The notes below the pieces were generated by a model, which made no database searches, was not told the origin of the DNA, and saw only the letters and a program-made list of their open reading frames with translations. A DNA stretch of 33,054 nt. It comes from Herbaspirillum sp. CF444. GTDB lineage: Bacteria; Pseudomonadota; Gammaproteobacteria; Burkholderiales; Burkholderiaceae_D. Shown here piece after piece: positions 7,800-17,589 of the stretch. The translations under genes and the position numbers were made by a program. Location: contig NZ_AKJW01000074.1 in assembly GCF_000282135.1 (NCBI RefSeq), positions 1 through 33,054 of the forward strand, written 5' to 3'. Within the stretch, counting starts at the first letter, position 1, and the number at the start of each line of letters is the position of its first letter.

Positions 7800-10130
7800 A
7801 TGGCTTGGTCTGGTACGGTCGGTTCGGAACATGTTGCACACGTGTTGGGTTTTCCGCGCATCGGCGCGCAGCGCGAGCTGAAATTCGCCATGGAGTCGTT
7901 CTGGCAGGGCGAATCCGACGAGGCCGCCTTGCGCGCCGCAGGCAAGGAGCTGCGCGCCCGGCACTGGCAGGCGCAAGCCGCGGCCGGCATGGACTACGTG
8001 GCCGTGGGCGACTTCGCCTGGTATGACCATGTGCTGGGCACGCTGGCGCTGCTGGGCGCCTTGCCGGCGCGTTTCAATCTGGACGCTTCCAGGCTGGATC
8101 TGGCCGGCTATTACACGATGGCGCGCGGCAACAAGGATCACTTCGCCATGGAAATGACCAAGTGGTTCGATACCAACTATCACTATCTGGTGCCGGAATG
8201 GACGCCGGAGCTGTCCTTCGACGGCGGCGTCGACTGGCTGTTCGACGAGATTGGAGAGGCGCAGGCGCAATTGTCCTCGACATCTTCATCGGCACAGGCC
8301 AAGGTCGTTTTGCTCGGTCCTCTTAGCTTGCTGTTCCTGGGCAAAATCAAGTCCGGCCTCTCGCACAAGCTGGATCTGCTGCCGAAAGTCGTCGCCGGTT
8401 ATGAAAAGCTGCTGGCGCGCCTGCGCGACAAGGGCGTGACGCTGGTGCAGATCGACGAACCGATACTGGCGCTGGAACTGGACGGGGAGTGGCTGGACGC
8501 ATTTCGTCCGACCTATGGCGCCTTGTCCGATGTCGCGCCGTCCTTGCTGTTGACGACCTATTTCGACACGGTCGGCGAACACGCCGACCTGTTGCGCAGC
8601 CTGCCGGTGGCGGGCGTGCATCTGGACGGCGTACGCGGCGTCGCGCAGTTGCAGGAGTTTGCCGACAAGTGGCCGCGCGACAAGGTGCTGTCCATCGGGA
8701 TCGTCGACGGCCGCAATATCTGGCGCTGCGACCTGGATGCCGCGCTGGCGACGCTCAAGCCTTTGCATGACAAGTTGGGCAAGCGTTTGTGGGTGGCGTC
8801 GAGCTGCTCCTTGCTGCACGTGCCGGTCGATCTCGCCGGTGAAAACAAGCTCGATGAAGAAATCAGGAGCTGGCTGGCTTTCGCCACGCAAAAACTTGAC
8901 GAGATCTTCGTGCTCAAGCAGGCGCTGAGCGGCAATGCCGACGTCGTCGTCGGTCAGTTTTCGGCGGCGCGCGCCGCGCTGGCGGCACGGCGCAGTTCGC
9001 CGCGCATCCACAATGCGCTGGTGCAAAAGCGTCTGAAGGCCATCGCCGACACCGATGCCGATCGCGCGTCCGCTTTCCCGGCGCGCATCGCGACCCAGCA
9101 GCAGCGCTGGAATCTGCCGGCTTTCCCGACCACGACCATCGGTTCTTTCCCGCAGACGCCGCAGATCCGCCAGACGCGCGCGGCCTACAAGCGCGGCGAG
9201 ATGGGGCATCTGGATTATCTGAACAAGATGCGCGACGAAATCCGCCTGGTCGTCGGCAAGCAGGAAGAGCTCGGCCTGGACGTGCTGGTGCACGGTGAGC
9301 CGGAGCGCAACGACATGGTCGAATACTTCGGCGAGCAATTGTGGGGTTACGCCTTTACGGCAAACGGCTGGGTGCAGAGCTACGGTTCGCGCTGCGTCAA
9401 GCCACCGTTCATCTACGGCGACGTGTATCGTCCGGAAGCGATGACGGTAGGCTGGAGCCAGTTCGCGCAGAGCCTGACGCAGAAACCGATGAAGGGCATG
9501 CTGACCGGCCCGGTGACGATGCTGCAATGGTCTTTCGTGCGCGACGACCAGCCGCGTGCGACCACGGCGCTGCAGATTGCCCTGGCGCTGCGCGATGAAG
9601 TCTGCGATCTGGAAAAGGCCGGCATCGGCATGATCCAGATCGACGAACCGGCGTTCCGCGAAGGGCTGCCGCTCAAGGCGGGCGAGTGGAAGGACTATCT
9701 CGGCTGGGCGGTGCGCGTGTTCAGGATCAGCGCCGCCGGCGTCAGGGACGAGACGCAGATCCACACCCACATGTGCTATTCGGAGTTCAACGACATCCTG
9801 CCGTGGATTGCGGCGATGGATGCCGACGTCATCACCATCGAGACCTCGCGCTCCGACATGGAGCTGCTGGACGGCTTCGGCCGGTACCGGTATCCGAACG
9901 ACATCGGACCGGGCGTCTACGACATCCATTCGCCGCGGATTCCGAACGTCGACGACATGGTGCGGCTGATGGAGAAGGCGCGCGGCGTGATTCCCGATCA
10001 GCGCCTGTGGGTCAATCCGGATTGCGGCCTGAAGACGCGCAACTGGCCGGAGACTTATGAAGCGCTGGCGCGCATGGTGCAGGCGGCGCGCAGACTGCGC
10101 GAGACGACAGCGACGGTCAAGGCGGCCTGA
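7800..10130 (+). CDS. metE: Cobalamin-independent methionine synthase MetE
   Basis: 776 aa (E. coli 753). It transfers the methyl group of 5-methyl-tetrahydropteroyltri-L-glutamate to homocysteine using a catalytic zinc. The fold is two beta-alpha barrels. The N-terminal barrel starts with [14 protein letters not shown]; the C-terminal barrel starts at about residue 440 ([12 protein letters not shown]). The four zinc ligands are all present: H657 and C659 (in HTHMCYSEF), E681 (in TIETSRSD) and C742 (in NPDCGLKTR), each offset by 16 from the E. coli numbers. I chose the ATG at 7800 because AGGGGAG lies 6 nt upstream and the family starts near here; an in-frame ATG at 7734 lacks such support. 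Controlled by the divergent metR. Confidence 0.97.
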   Translation: MAWSGTVGSEHVAHVLGFPRIGAQRELKFAMESFWQGESDEAALRAAGKELRARHWQAQAAAGMDYVAVGDFAWYDHVLGTLALLGALPARFNLDASRLDLAGYYTMARGNKDHFAMEMTKWFDTNYHYLVPEWTPELSFDGGVDWLFDEIGEAQAQLSSTSSSAQAKVVLLGPLSLLFLGKIKSGLSHKLDLLPKVVAGYEKLLARLRDKGVTLVQIDEPILALELDGEWLDAFRPTYGALSDVAPSLLLTTYFDTVGEHADLLRSLPVAGVHLDGVRGVAQLQEFADKWPRDKVLSIGIVDGRNIWRCDLDAALATLKPLHDKLGKRLWVASSCSLLHVPVDLAGENKLDEEIRSWLAFATQKLDEIFVLKQALSGNADVVVGQFSAARAALAARRSSPRIHNALVQKRLKAIADTDADRASAFPARIATQQQRWNLPAFPTTTIGSFPQTPQIRQTRAAYKRGEMGHLDYLNKMRDEIRLVVGKQEELGLDVLVHGEPERNDMVEYFGEQLWGYAFTANGWVQSYGSRCVKPPFIYGDVYRPEAMTVGWSQFAQSLTQKPMKGMLTGPVTMLQWSFVRDDQPRATTALQIALALRDEVCDLEKAGIGMIQIDEPAFREGLPLKAGEWKDYLGWAVRVFRISAAGVRDETQIHTHMCYSEFNDILPWIAAMDADVITIETSRSDMELLDGFGRYRYPNDIGPGVYDIHSPRIPNVDDMVRLMEKARGVIPDQRLWVNPDCGLKTRNWPETYEALARMVQAARRLRETTATVKAA

Positions 10131-10147
10131 GCGGTTCGCCAACAACG

Positions 10148-10185
10148 AAAAAACGGCGGGAGTGAAAAGCTCCCGCCGTTTTTTT
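10148..10185. terminator. Bidirectional terminator between metE and the FUSC gene
   Basis: Perfect 11-bp stem AACGGCGGGAG (10152-10162) with CTCCCGCCGTT (10170-10180), flanked by an A-run on the left and seven T on the right. It serves the rightward metE and the leftward gene; its T-run touches the stop codon of the latter. Confidence 0.93.
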
Positions 10186-12412
10186 ATGCGAGTTCTGCTT
10201 GACGCAGGATGTTTTCGATGGCGCCGGTTTGCGCCACGATTTCCTGCAAGTCATTGTCGAGCAGGGCGGAACGGCGGCGCAGCGTGTGCCAGCCGGACCA
10301 TTCGGTGGTGTCGGGTTGCGTGGCGAGTGCAATATCTTCGGCGGCAACCGTGTCCGCCAGAGGATTGGCAAGGGCAGGGGCGACTTCCTCGACCGGTACG
10401 GTTTGCGCTGCAGTCGGACCTTCCAGGATGCTCTGCGCCTGCAGCAGGTGCGCGGTGGCGTTCAGGTAGGTCTGCTCGATCAGCTTGTTGACCGGCTCGC
10501 GCGGCAGGCCTTCGGCATGACGGCGCAGCATGATGCGCAGGGCGGCGATGTGGGCGGCGACCAGGTAGTTCTGCACCACGAAGCGGTTGATTTCGCGCAC
10601 GGCGCGCTGTTTGCTGATCGGTTCGTCCATCATGCGCACTTGTGCCGAAATCAGCGCCGACAGGCTGTCCATGAAGCCCTTGCGGCAGACGCGATAGAAG
10701 AAGTCGTCGCCGACCTTGCCCTCGAGCATGTCGCGGCTGGCCTTGATGTAGCGATGGCTGGCGTGCAGCACGTTCTTGAGCAGGCGCGGCAGGTCGCGGT
10801 ATTCCCAGCTCGGCAGGACGTAACTGAAGATGGTCGCGATGGCCACGCCGATGATGGTGTCGATCAGGCGCTCGCTGACCACGCCTTGATGGCCGGCCGG
10901 CAGCAGCAGGTTGAGCAGCATCAGGATCTGCACCGATGCCGCGATCGCGGTGTAGCGATATTTGACGTAGGTGAAAGCCGGCGCCGCGATGCTGGCGATG
11001 AAGAGGACGGCGAGCAAGCCCATCGGGTCGTGCACGAACCGCAGGATCAGCGCGGTCAGCAGGCAGCCGATGATGGTGCCGATCAGGCGGTCGCTCATGC
11101 GCTGCTTGGTCGAGCTGAAATTGGGTTTGAGGATGATGACGATGGTCAGCACGATCCAGTAGCCGTGCGACATGTAGGGCAAGGCGGAGGCGATCCATAA
11201 GCCGGCCGACACCGCCAGCGCCACGCGGATGGCGAAGCGGAAGATCGGCGATTGCCAGCGCAGGTTGGCGATCAGCAGTCCGGCCTTGTATTTTTGCTGC
11301 GTCAGGAACGGCGTCATGTCCGAGCCAGGCAGGATGGGGATGGGATCGATTGGCGTTTGCGTGGCCAAGTGCAGCTGCGAGATCAGCTCGATGATGTCGA
11401 GGATCTTGTTGTACGTCACGCGCAGCACCGTGATGGCTTCGTCCGGGATGTGTCCGGCGAGGCTGTCCTGCTGCAGCTGCTGCAATTCGTATTGCACGGC
11501 GCGCAGTTCAGCCTTGTAGTTGACGGTCGGCGTGGAGGCGCGTTTGCGGGTGACGGCGTAGGCGATGGATTCGATGTCTTCGGCGGACTTGTTGGCGAGG
11601 TCGCGCAGGAAGATGATGACGTCGGTGTCGCCGAAATGGCTGCGCAGCAGCGCGTAGTCGGCATGGGTCGACAAGACCTGCTCATACAGTTCCAGCATGC
11701 TCAGGTGGACGTGCACCAGCAGGCCGTCCTGTTTGGTGTGCATGTCGCGCAGCACCAGGTCGCGCGAGGCTTGCAGTTTGTCGGCCAGCACGATCTGCTG
11801 GCGCACCAGCGTCGTGAACTGCGCCTGCAAATCGCTGCGCATGTCGTAAAACTCGGCCTTGATGCGCAGGTAGCGCGCCAGTTCGAACAGCGCTTCCGCC
11901 AGCACTTGCTGCTTGACGCGCCGCCGCAGGAAATACGACACGATCATCGAATAGCTCAGGTAGCCGAGACCGCCGGCCAGGAAGAAGCCGGCATGCAGAA
12001 AGGCTTCGTTGAACGGCACGCTGTTTTCCATCGACAGCGTCATCACCATCAGCGCGGCGAACTGCAGCGGCAAGGTCTTCTTGCCGTACACCACCATCAT
12101 GCTGGCGAGGAAGCTGACCACCACCATCGCCACGCTGACCAGCCAGTGGATCGGCGCGCACAGGCTGATCACCAGCATGACCAGGGTGCACAGCAGCACG
12201 CCGGCCAGCATTTCGTTGAACTTGTGTCGCAGCGGACTCGGCAGGTCCATCAGGCTGGTGCACAGCGCGCCGAGGAAGATCGTCATGGTGGTCTGCATGT
12301 CGGCCATGTTGAAGACCAGCATGGTGAGTCCGACGACACCGGTGGCGATGCGCAGGCCGGTATAGAAATAATGGCTGAAGAGGAAGGTGCGTATATCCAG
12401 GGCGTAATGCAT
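10184..12412 (-). CDS. FUSC-family inner-membrane protein (YccS-like)
   Basis: 742 aa. Two hydrophobic blocks of several helices each (about residues 15-165 and 390-530) are separated by a long helical cytoplasmic region, and each block is followed by a soluble segment. This duplicated pattern, with the second block opening at RFAIRVALAVSAGLWIASAL, is that of the FUSC/YccS/AaeB superfamily, some of whose members export aromatic carboxylic acids. The substrate here cannot be read from sequence. A start at 12412 (MHYALDIRTF) fits the family, although the Shine-Dalgarno is poor. It follows a thioesterase gene on the same strand by 130 bp and may share its transcript. Confidence 0.85.
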   Translation of the reverse strand: MHYALDIRTFLFSHYFYTGLRIATGVVGLTMLVFNMADMQTTMTIFLGALCTSLMDLPSPLRHKFNEMLAGVLLCTLVMLVISLCAPIHWLVSVAMVVVSFLASMMVVYGKKTLPLQFAALMVMTLSMENSVPFNEAFLHAGFFLAGGLGYLSYSMIVSYFLRRRVKQQVLAEALFELARYLRIKAEFYDMRSDLQAQFTTLVRQQIVLADKLQASRDLVLRDMHTKQDGLLVHVHLSMLELYEQVLSTHADYALLRSHFGDTDVIIFLRDLANKSAEDIESIAYAVTRKRASTPTVNYKAELRAVQYELQQLQQDSLAGHIPDEAITVLRVTYNKILDIIELISQLHLATQTPIDPIPILPGSDMTPFLTQQKYKAGLLIANLRWQSPIFRFAIRVALAVSAGLWIASALPYMSHGYWIVLTIVIILKPNFSSTKQRMSDRLIGTIIGCLLTALILRFVHDPMGLLAVLFIASIAAPAFTYVKYRYTAIAASVQILMLLNLLLPAGHQGVVSERLIDTIIGVAIATIFSYVLPSWEYRDLPRLLKNVLHASHRYIKASRDMLEGKVGDDFFYRVCRKGFMDSLSALISAQVRMMDEPISKQRAVREINRFVVQNYLVAAHIAALRIMLRRHAEGLPREPVNKLIEQTYLNATAHLLQAQSILEGPTAAQTVPVEEVAPALANPLADTVAAEDIALATQPDTTEWSGWHTLRRRSALLDNDLQEIVAQTGAIENILRQAELA

Positions 12413-12542
12413 GTAGGCAGTCGGCTAAATTTCTATAAACGCCATTCTGACCCTTCTATCCCCAATAGACAACAGATTCGCCACCGGACGTCTGCTGAAA
12501 GCGCTGTTGGACGATGTCACCATTCGTCCGACGCTTCATTGG

Positions 12543-13073
12543 TCACGGCAGTGGAAACACCAGGCAGGTGGTGGTCGCATGCGCGTAGAGCTTGCCGTCG
12601 ACGTCGACGATGCGGCCTTCGGCGATGCCGACGCGATTGCCGACCTGGATGACCTTGCCTTCGGCGCGCACGGGACCGGTGGCGGCGGTCAGCGCGCGGA
12701 TCAGGTTGACCTTCAGTTCCAGCGTCGTGTAGCCCATGCCTTGCGGCAGCACGGAGTGCACCGCGCAACCGACGGCCGAGTCGAGCAGGGTGCAGAAGTA
12801 GCCGCCGTGCACGCTGCCCAGCGGGTTGTAGTGCTGCTTTCCCGGCATACCCTGAAACACGATGCGGCCGGGTTCGCCTTCGATCGGGATGAAGTCCATG
12901 GTTTCACAGATGGGCACCGACGGCAGTTCGCCATTCCAGATGCGCTGCAGGAAATCCATGCCGGTGCCGGCCTTCAGCTCCTCCATCGAGGCCACGCCGG
13001 GGCCGGCGAGTTTGGCGCGGACTTCGGCTTCTCGGGTTTGCCATTGTTTGAGTGCCTCTTCTCTGCTGCTCAT
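12543..13073 (-). CDS. PaaI-family hotdog-fold thioesterase
   Basis: 176 aa. The hotdog core follows an N-terminal helical extension of about 55 residues. The key segment NPLGSVHGGYFCTLLDSAVG (about residues 83-102) holds the HGG and the acidic residue used by the PaaI/4HBT group to hydrolyse acyl-CoA thioesters, and TLELKVNLIRAL is the typical following strand. The ATG at 13073 has a good AAGGAA Shine-Dalgarno. Substrate unknown; phenylacetate-pathway or general acyl-CoA cleaning roles are known in the family. It is followed on the same strand by the FUSC gene. Confidence 0.88.
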   Translation of the reverse strand: MSSREEALKQWQTREAEVRAKLAGPGVASMEELKAGTGMDFLQRIWNGELPSVPICETMDFIPIEGEPGRIVFQGMPGKQHYNPLGSVHGGYFCTLLDSAVGCAVHSVLPQGMGYTTLELKVNLIRALTAATGPVRAEGKVIQVGNRVGIAEGRIVDVDGKLYAHATTTCLVFPLP

Positions 13074-13222
13074 GCTTTTCCTTGTCTTTATGGATGAGAT
13101 GGATCCGGATTGCCGGTCGGTGAATTGTTACTTTTATGATGAAAGAATGGCTTTATTATGCCTTGCCCGTTTTCGCTTGCGGCGCCCGATGCGTGAATTC
13201 GGTGGGTAAAACAATGATTTTT

Positions 13223-13277
13223 CATGATGCAAAAATATCGTTTCATATTGTGAAAAATGCGATTGCGCAGCATCATG
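13223..13277. promoter_or_regulatory. Nested 55-bp dyad upstream of aceA
   Basis: Outer arms CATGATGC (13223-13230) and GCATCATG (13270-13277) and inner arms ATCG (13237-13240) and CGAT (13260-13263) share one centre at 13250; TTTCA-N5-TGAAA (13241-13255) lies inside, offset by 2 bp. This could be a regulator-binding site. It has no T-run and is not a terminator. Confidence 0.45.
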
Positions 13278-13363
13278 GATTTATTTCATTTCCAGAAATT
13301 TCATTTCGTATCGCAAAATTTAATATTTAACTAATTGAATAATAAGAAAAATATTTTATTAAT

Positions 13364-13381
13364 ATGTCTTATATAAGACAT
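13364..13381. promoter_or_regulatory. 18-bp perfect palindrome, likely operator of aceA
   Basis: ATGTCTTATATAAGACAT is perfectly palindromic and lies 97 bp before the aceA start. The form (GTCTTATATAAGAC) fits a GntR/FadR-subfamily operator. From memory, similar sites occur before TCA/glyoxylate genes in betaproteobacteria; I cannot verify this. It overlaps the most promoter-like stretch (TTGAAT at 13335-13340 followed by TA-rich DNA). Confidence 0.6.
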
Positions 13382-13477
13382 TGTTGCTGCGCACCTAAAA
13401 GCCTACTATGAAGTCATGGAATTCACTTTTGACCTCCATTTTTGATGACCGTATTTGATTACCTAAGGAGATTGACC

Positions 13478-14782
<1,305 letters not shown>

Positions 14783-14867
14783 AGCCGAGTCTCATACAAA
14801 AATAGAGAACGGCATCAGGCTGGAGAGGATGTCTGAGGAGACTAAGGAGCTACAGCTCCGGTAATGG

Positions 14868-14902
14868 AAAAACCGCACTTCAAAAGAGTGCGGTTTTTTT
14901 TA
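14868..14902. terminator. Bidirectional terminator between aceA and modC
   Basis: Stem AACCGCACT (14871-14879) with AGTGCGGTT (14887-14895), preceded by an A-run and followed by a run of eight T. It lies in the convergent gap and can stop both aceA and the leftward mod operon. Confidence 0.92.
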
Positions 14903-14930
14903 TTTGTGCTTATTTGTGCTTATTTGTGTT
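14901..14930. repeat. Decamer tandem repeat overlapping the modC stop
   Basis: Three head-to-tail units: TATTTGTGCT, TATTTGTGCT and TATTTGTGTT. The third unit contains the end of modC; each unit offers a leftward TAA at its junction, so unit number can change the C-terminus or trailer length with little effect on the protein. Confidence 0.75.
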
Positions 14931-15591
14931 GCCTGATCGTGCCGTCGCGCACTTCAAAGACGGCATCGCCGAGTATGTCGACGTCGGCAGGATCATGCGT
15001 GATGATCAGCATGGGCACGCGCAATTGTTGCTGCAATTCGCTCAGCTCGTGGCGCATGCGTTCGCGCAGGGACAGATCGAGCGCGGAGAAGGGCTCGTCC
15101 AGCAGCAAGATGTCGGGCTGCGCCACCAGCGCGCGCGCCAGGGCCACACGCTGGCGCTGGCCGCCGGAAATTTGCGCAGGATAGCTGCCCGCCGTCGCTT
15201 CCAGGCCGAATGCCTGCAACCACTTCGCCACCATCGGATGCGCTGCCGGCCGGCGTAGATTGAAGCAGCCGCGTTGCAGGCCGAAGGCGATGTTTTGCGC
15301 CACCGTCAGGTGCGGGAACAGGGCGTAGTCCTGGAACAGGTAAGCGACGTTGCGCTGCTGAGGCCGAACGTTGATCTCGTGCGCAGCGTCGAACAGCGTG
15401 CGCTGATTGAGACGGATCTTGCCTTCATCGGGCGTCATCAGGCCCGCGATGGCCTTGAGCGTCAGGCTCTTGCCTGCGCCTGACGGTCCATACAGGACGA
15501 TACGGTCGCTGTCCGACGAGAAGGTAATGTCAAGGTCGAACACGCGGTCGCCGGCGCGCAGTTCTTTGCGGATATGGACGTCGACGCTCAT
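14920..15591 (-). CDS. modC: Molybdate ABC transporter ATPase ModC, short form
   Basis: 223 aa. ABC ATPase with Walker A GPSGAGKS near residue 33, Q-loop LFQDYALFPH, signature ISGGQRQRVALARAL, Walker B ILLLDEPFSALD and the H-loop His in IITHD. E. coli ModC is 352 aa with a C-terminal TOBE/Mop molybdate-binding domain; this protein ends right after the ATPase core, so that domain is missing. The start at 15591 (MSVDVHIRKE) overlaps the modB stop by 4 nt (ATGA), showing translational coupling. Last gene of the leftward modABC operon. Confidence 0.92.
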   Translation of the reverse strand: MSVDVHIRKELRAGDRVFDLDITFSSDSDRIVLYGPSGAGKSLTLKAIAGLMTPDEGKIRLNQRTLFDAAHEINVRPQQRNVAYLFQDYALFPHLTVAQNIAFGLQRGCFNLRRPAAHPMVAKWLQAFGLEATAGSYPAQISGGQRQRVALARALVAQPDILLLDEPFSALDLSLRERMRHELSELQQQLRVPMLIITHDPADVDILGDAVFEVRDGTIRQHK

Positions 15592-16265
15592 GACAGATCC
15601 GCCCGGCGCGCATGTTCCGGCACCAGTCGTCCGGCGATCAGCAAGACTGCGACGCAAGTCACCGAGGTAATGACGACCAGCAAGGTCGCGGTCGAGTCGT
15701 CGCCGGCTTGCACCGCTTCGTAGATGGCCACCGACAAGGTTTGCGTGCGGCCGGGCAGATTGCCGGCGATCATCAGCGTCGCGCCGAATTCACCCAGTGC
15801 GCGCGCAAACGCCAGCAAGACGCCGGCGGCAATCCCGCGCGCCGCCAGCGGCAGGCTGATGCGGAAGAACACCCCGGCTTCGGAGACGCCCAGCACGCGG
15901 GCGGCGTTTTCCAGTTGCTTGTCGACGTTTTCGAAGGCGGCGCGGGCCGACTTCAGCACCAGCGGGAAGGCGACGATGGTTGAGGCAATCACGGCGCCTT
16001 GCCAGGTAAATACCAGCTCGATGCCCATTTTCGACAGCCAGGCGCCGAAGACGCCGCGCTTGCCGAGCAACACCAGCAGGTAATAGCCCAGAACCGTCGG
16101 CGGCAGCACCAATGGCAGCGTCAGGATGGAGTCGATCAGGTCGCGCAAAGGCGAGCGCCAGCGCGACAGGCCATAGGCCGCCGCGACACCGAAAAAAAGA
16201 TTAAGCACCGTTGCCCATCCCGCGACTTTCAGCGAGAGCAGCAACGGGGTCCAGACTGAACCCAT
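15588..16265 (-). CDS. modB: Molybdate ABC transporter permease ModB
   Basis: 225 aa, the normal size, with five or six membrane helices. The EAA loop that docks on ModC is seen as ENAARVLGVSEAGVFFRISL followed by PLAARGI, and ALGEFGATLMIAGN is a hallmark of ModB/CysT-type permeases. It forms a dimer in the inner membrane and passes molybdate from ModA to the cytoplasm. The gap to modA is 47 bp, and the stop overlaps the modC start. The Shine-Dalgarno is poor, so translation may rely on reading through from modA. Confidence 0.95.
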   Translation of the reverse strand: MGSVWTPLLLSLKVAGWATVLNLFFGVAAAYGLSRWRSPLRDLIDSILTLPLVLPPTVLGYYLLVLLGKRGVFGAWLSKMGIELVFTWQGAVIASTIVAFPLVLKSARAAFENVDKQLENAARVLGVSEAGVFFRISLPLAARGIAAGVLLAFARALGEFGATLMIAGNLPGRTQTLSVAIYEAVQAGDDSTATLLVVITSVTCVAVLLIAGRLVPEHARRADLS

Positions 16266-16312
16266 AGAAAAAAACGCGTGAGCGAGTGAGAGTTGAATCA
16301 GCCCGCAGCGTA

Positions 16313-17098
16313 TCAGGGTTTCAGGAAGCCGTAACGCGCGAGTACGGCCTGACCGGCAGCCGACTGCACGTAGGCGAGATATTTATTGGCCAGTTCCGCT
16401 TGTGCGGTGCCGGCAGTGACGGCGATCGGGTAAGTGGCCGGCGTGTCGGACGGGATGCGGATGGCGACCTTGACCTTGTCCGGCATCACGGCCGCATCGG
16501 TGGCGAACACGAAGCCGGCTTCGACTTCACCGCGGGCGACGTAGTCCAGGCTCTGGCGCACGTTTTGCGCCATCACGCCCTTGGCCAGCACGGCATCCCA
16601 CAGGCCTGCGTTTTCCAGCGCGGTCTTGGTGTAGCGACCGAACGGCACCGACGCCGGGTTGCCGAGCGCGACTTTCTTGACGCCGGCCTGGGTCAGGTCC
16701 TTCAGGCTGGTCAGCGACAGGGGACTGTCGTTGGGCACGATCAGGACGATCTGGTTGGCGGCGAAGTTCTTGCGTGTTGCCGGTTGCACGGCTTTTTCGG
16801 CGACGGCCTTGTCCATGGCGGTCTGGTCGGCGGAGGCAAACACGTCAGCCGGCGCGCCGCGCACGATCTGTTGCATCAGGATGTCGGAGGCGCCGAAGTT
16901 GTTGATGACCTTGACGCCCGGATTTTGCTGCTCGAACGCCGTGCCGAGATCCTTGAACGCATTGGTCAGGCTGGCGGCGGCGGAGACCACCAGGTCGGTT
17001 GCATGCGCGGTTGTCGCGGCGAAGGGCAGCGCCAGCAGGACGAAGGAAGCGGACGCAGCGAGTCGGCGCATGGTCGGTGCGGAAAAGATCGTGGACAT
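16313..17098 (-). CDS. modA: Periplasmic molybdate-binding protein ModA
   Basis: 261 aa. A Sec signal peptide covers about residues 1-33 (RR, then a hydrophobic core SASFVLLALPFAATTAHA, cleavage after AHA). The mature protein opens DLVVSAAASLTNAFKDLG, the ModA hallmark whose Ser/Ala residues contact molybdate, followed by NFGASDILMQQI and GAPADVFASA. The ATG at 17098 is chosen because AGGAA lies at good distance upstream. First gene of modABC; its promoter is covered by a ModE-type operator. Tungstate may also be bound, as in other ModA proteins. Confidence 0.96.
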   Translation of the reverse strand: MSTIFSAPTMRRLAASASFVLLALPFAATTAHATDLVVSAAASLTNAFKDLGTAFEQQNPGVKVINNFGASDILMQQIVRGAPADVFASADQTAMDKAVAEKAVQPATRKNFAANQIVLIVPNDSPLSLTSLKDLTQAGVKKVALGNPASVPFGRYTKTALENAGLWDAVLAKGVMAQNVRQSLDYVARGEVEAGFVFATDAAVMPDKVKVAIRIPSDTPATYPIAVTAGTAQAELANKYLAYVQSAAGQAVLARYGFLKP

Positions 17099-17139
17099 GG
17101 GGTTTCCTGTTTTCTTGAAATGGGAAGGCGAATCTGGTC

Positions 17140-17170
17140 GGAATATACGTAAGGATATAGCGATAGTCAA
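17140..17170 (-). promoter_or_regulatory. modA promoter with overlapping ModE-type operator
   Basis: Read leftward: -35 TTGACT (17170-17165), a 17-bp spacer, -10 TATATT (17147-17142). An inverted pair of half-sites, CGCTATAT and ATATTCC, in the same stretch resembles the ModE operator known from E. coli modA (CGCTATATA half-sites around a 6-7 bp gap). Bound ModE would cover both promoter boxes, giving repression when molybdate is plentiful. Promoter boxes are seen; ModE identity is by similarity to the remembered consensus. Confidence 0.7.
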
Positions 17171-17188
17171 TTCGCTGCCGGATATACA

Positions 17189-17194
17189 TATAAT
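17189..17194 (+). promoter_or_regulatory. Candidate -10 box for modE
   Basis: A perfect TATAAT, with GTCAAT 17 bp upstream as a weak -35 that overlaps the -35 of the leftward modA promoter. The ModE operator would therefore reach both promoters. An alternative -10, TACAAT at 17212-17217, would give a leaderless mRNA starting at the ATG at 17225; no Shine-Dalgarno sequence is seen close to that ATG. Confidence 0.4.
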
Positions 17195-17224
17195 TTGGAG
17201 AAAGCCCTTGCTACAATCTCGTCC

Positions 17225-17584
17225 ATGACAAATTCCAAAACCGTACGACTGCGCGTGATGCAAGGCGAAACGATTGCCTTCGGCCCCGGCAAAGCCACGC
17301 TGCTGCTGGCAATAGAGCGCACCGGTTCGATCTCCGGCGCGGCGCGCGAGATGGAAATGTCCTATCGCCGCGCCTGGCTGCTGGTGGAAGAAATGAACCG
17401 CTGCTTCGCCAGGCCACTGGTGGAAACCGCAACCGGCGGCGCCAAGGGCGGCGGCGCCAGCATCACCGAACTGGCGCGCGAAGTGATCGCCTGCTATCAG
17501 CGCATGCAAAAGAAAGCCGATACCGCCGTCGAAAAAGACATGCAGTATTTGCGCTCCCTCATTGTCGACGTCGACAAGGACTGA
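17225..17584 (+). CDS. modE: ModE-type winged-helix regulator, DNA-binding domain only
   Basis: 119 aa. The sequence is the N-terminal LysR-like winged HTH of ModE: GKATLLLAIERTGSISGAA, then the recognition helix EMSYRRAWLLVEEMN and the wing with the Gly-rich TGGAKGGGASIT. E. coli ModE is about 262 aa and has two C-terminal TOBE domains that bind molybdate; these are absent here. The protein either senses molybdate in an unknown way or acts with a partner. It is divergent from modA, and its stop is 5 bp from the CLC gene, so the two are very probably co-transcribed. Confidence 0.88.
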   Translation: MTNSKTVRLRVMQGETIAFGPGKATLLLAIERTGSISGAAREMEMSYRRAWLLVEEMNRCFARPLVETATGGAKGGGASITELAREVIACYQRMQKKADTAVEKDMQYLRSLIVDVDKD

Positions 17585-17589
17585 AGACT

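Larger units (their letters stand above)
13074..13477. other. AT-rich 404-bp control region between thioesterase gene and aceA
   Basis: No credible gene is seen here. Base composition is much richer in A/T than the flanking coding DNA, mostly from 13200 to 13380. It contains a nested dyad (13223-13277), a direct repeat ATTTCATTTC (13283-13292 and 13298-13307), and an 18-bp perfect palindrome (13364-13381). The region must carry the promoters of the leftward thioesterase gene and of aceA. Confidence 0.75.

Noticed and set aside
12509..12529. Hairpin GGACGA-N9-TCGTCC between the thioesterase and FUSC genes
   Set aside because: No T-run follows on either strand and the genes are co-directional; likely chance or a minor mRNA hairpin.
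13442..13477. Longer aceA start at 13442
   Set aside because: The ATG at 13478 has an AAGGAG at proper distance and gives the exact family length of 434 aa.
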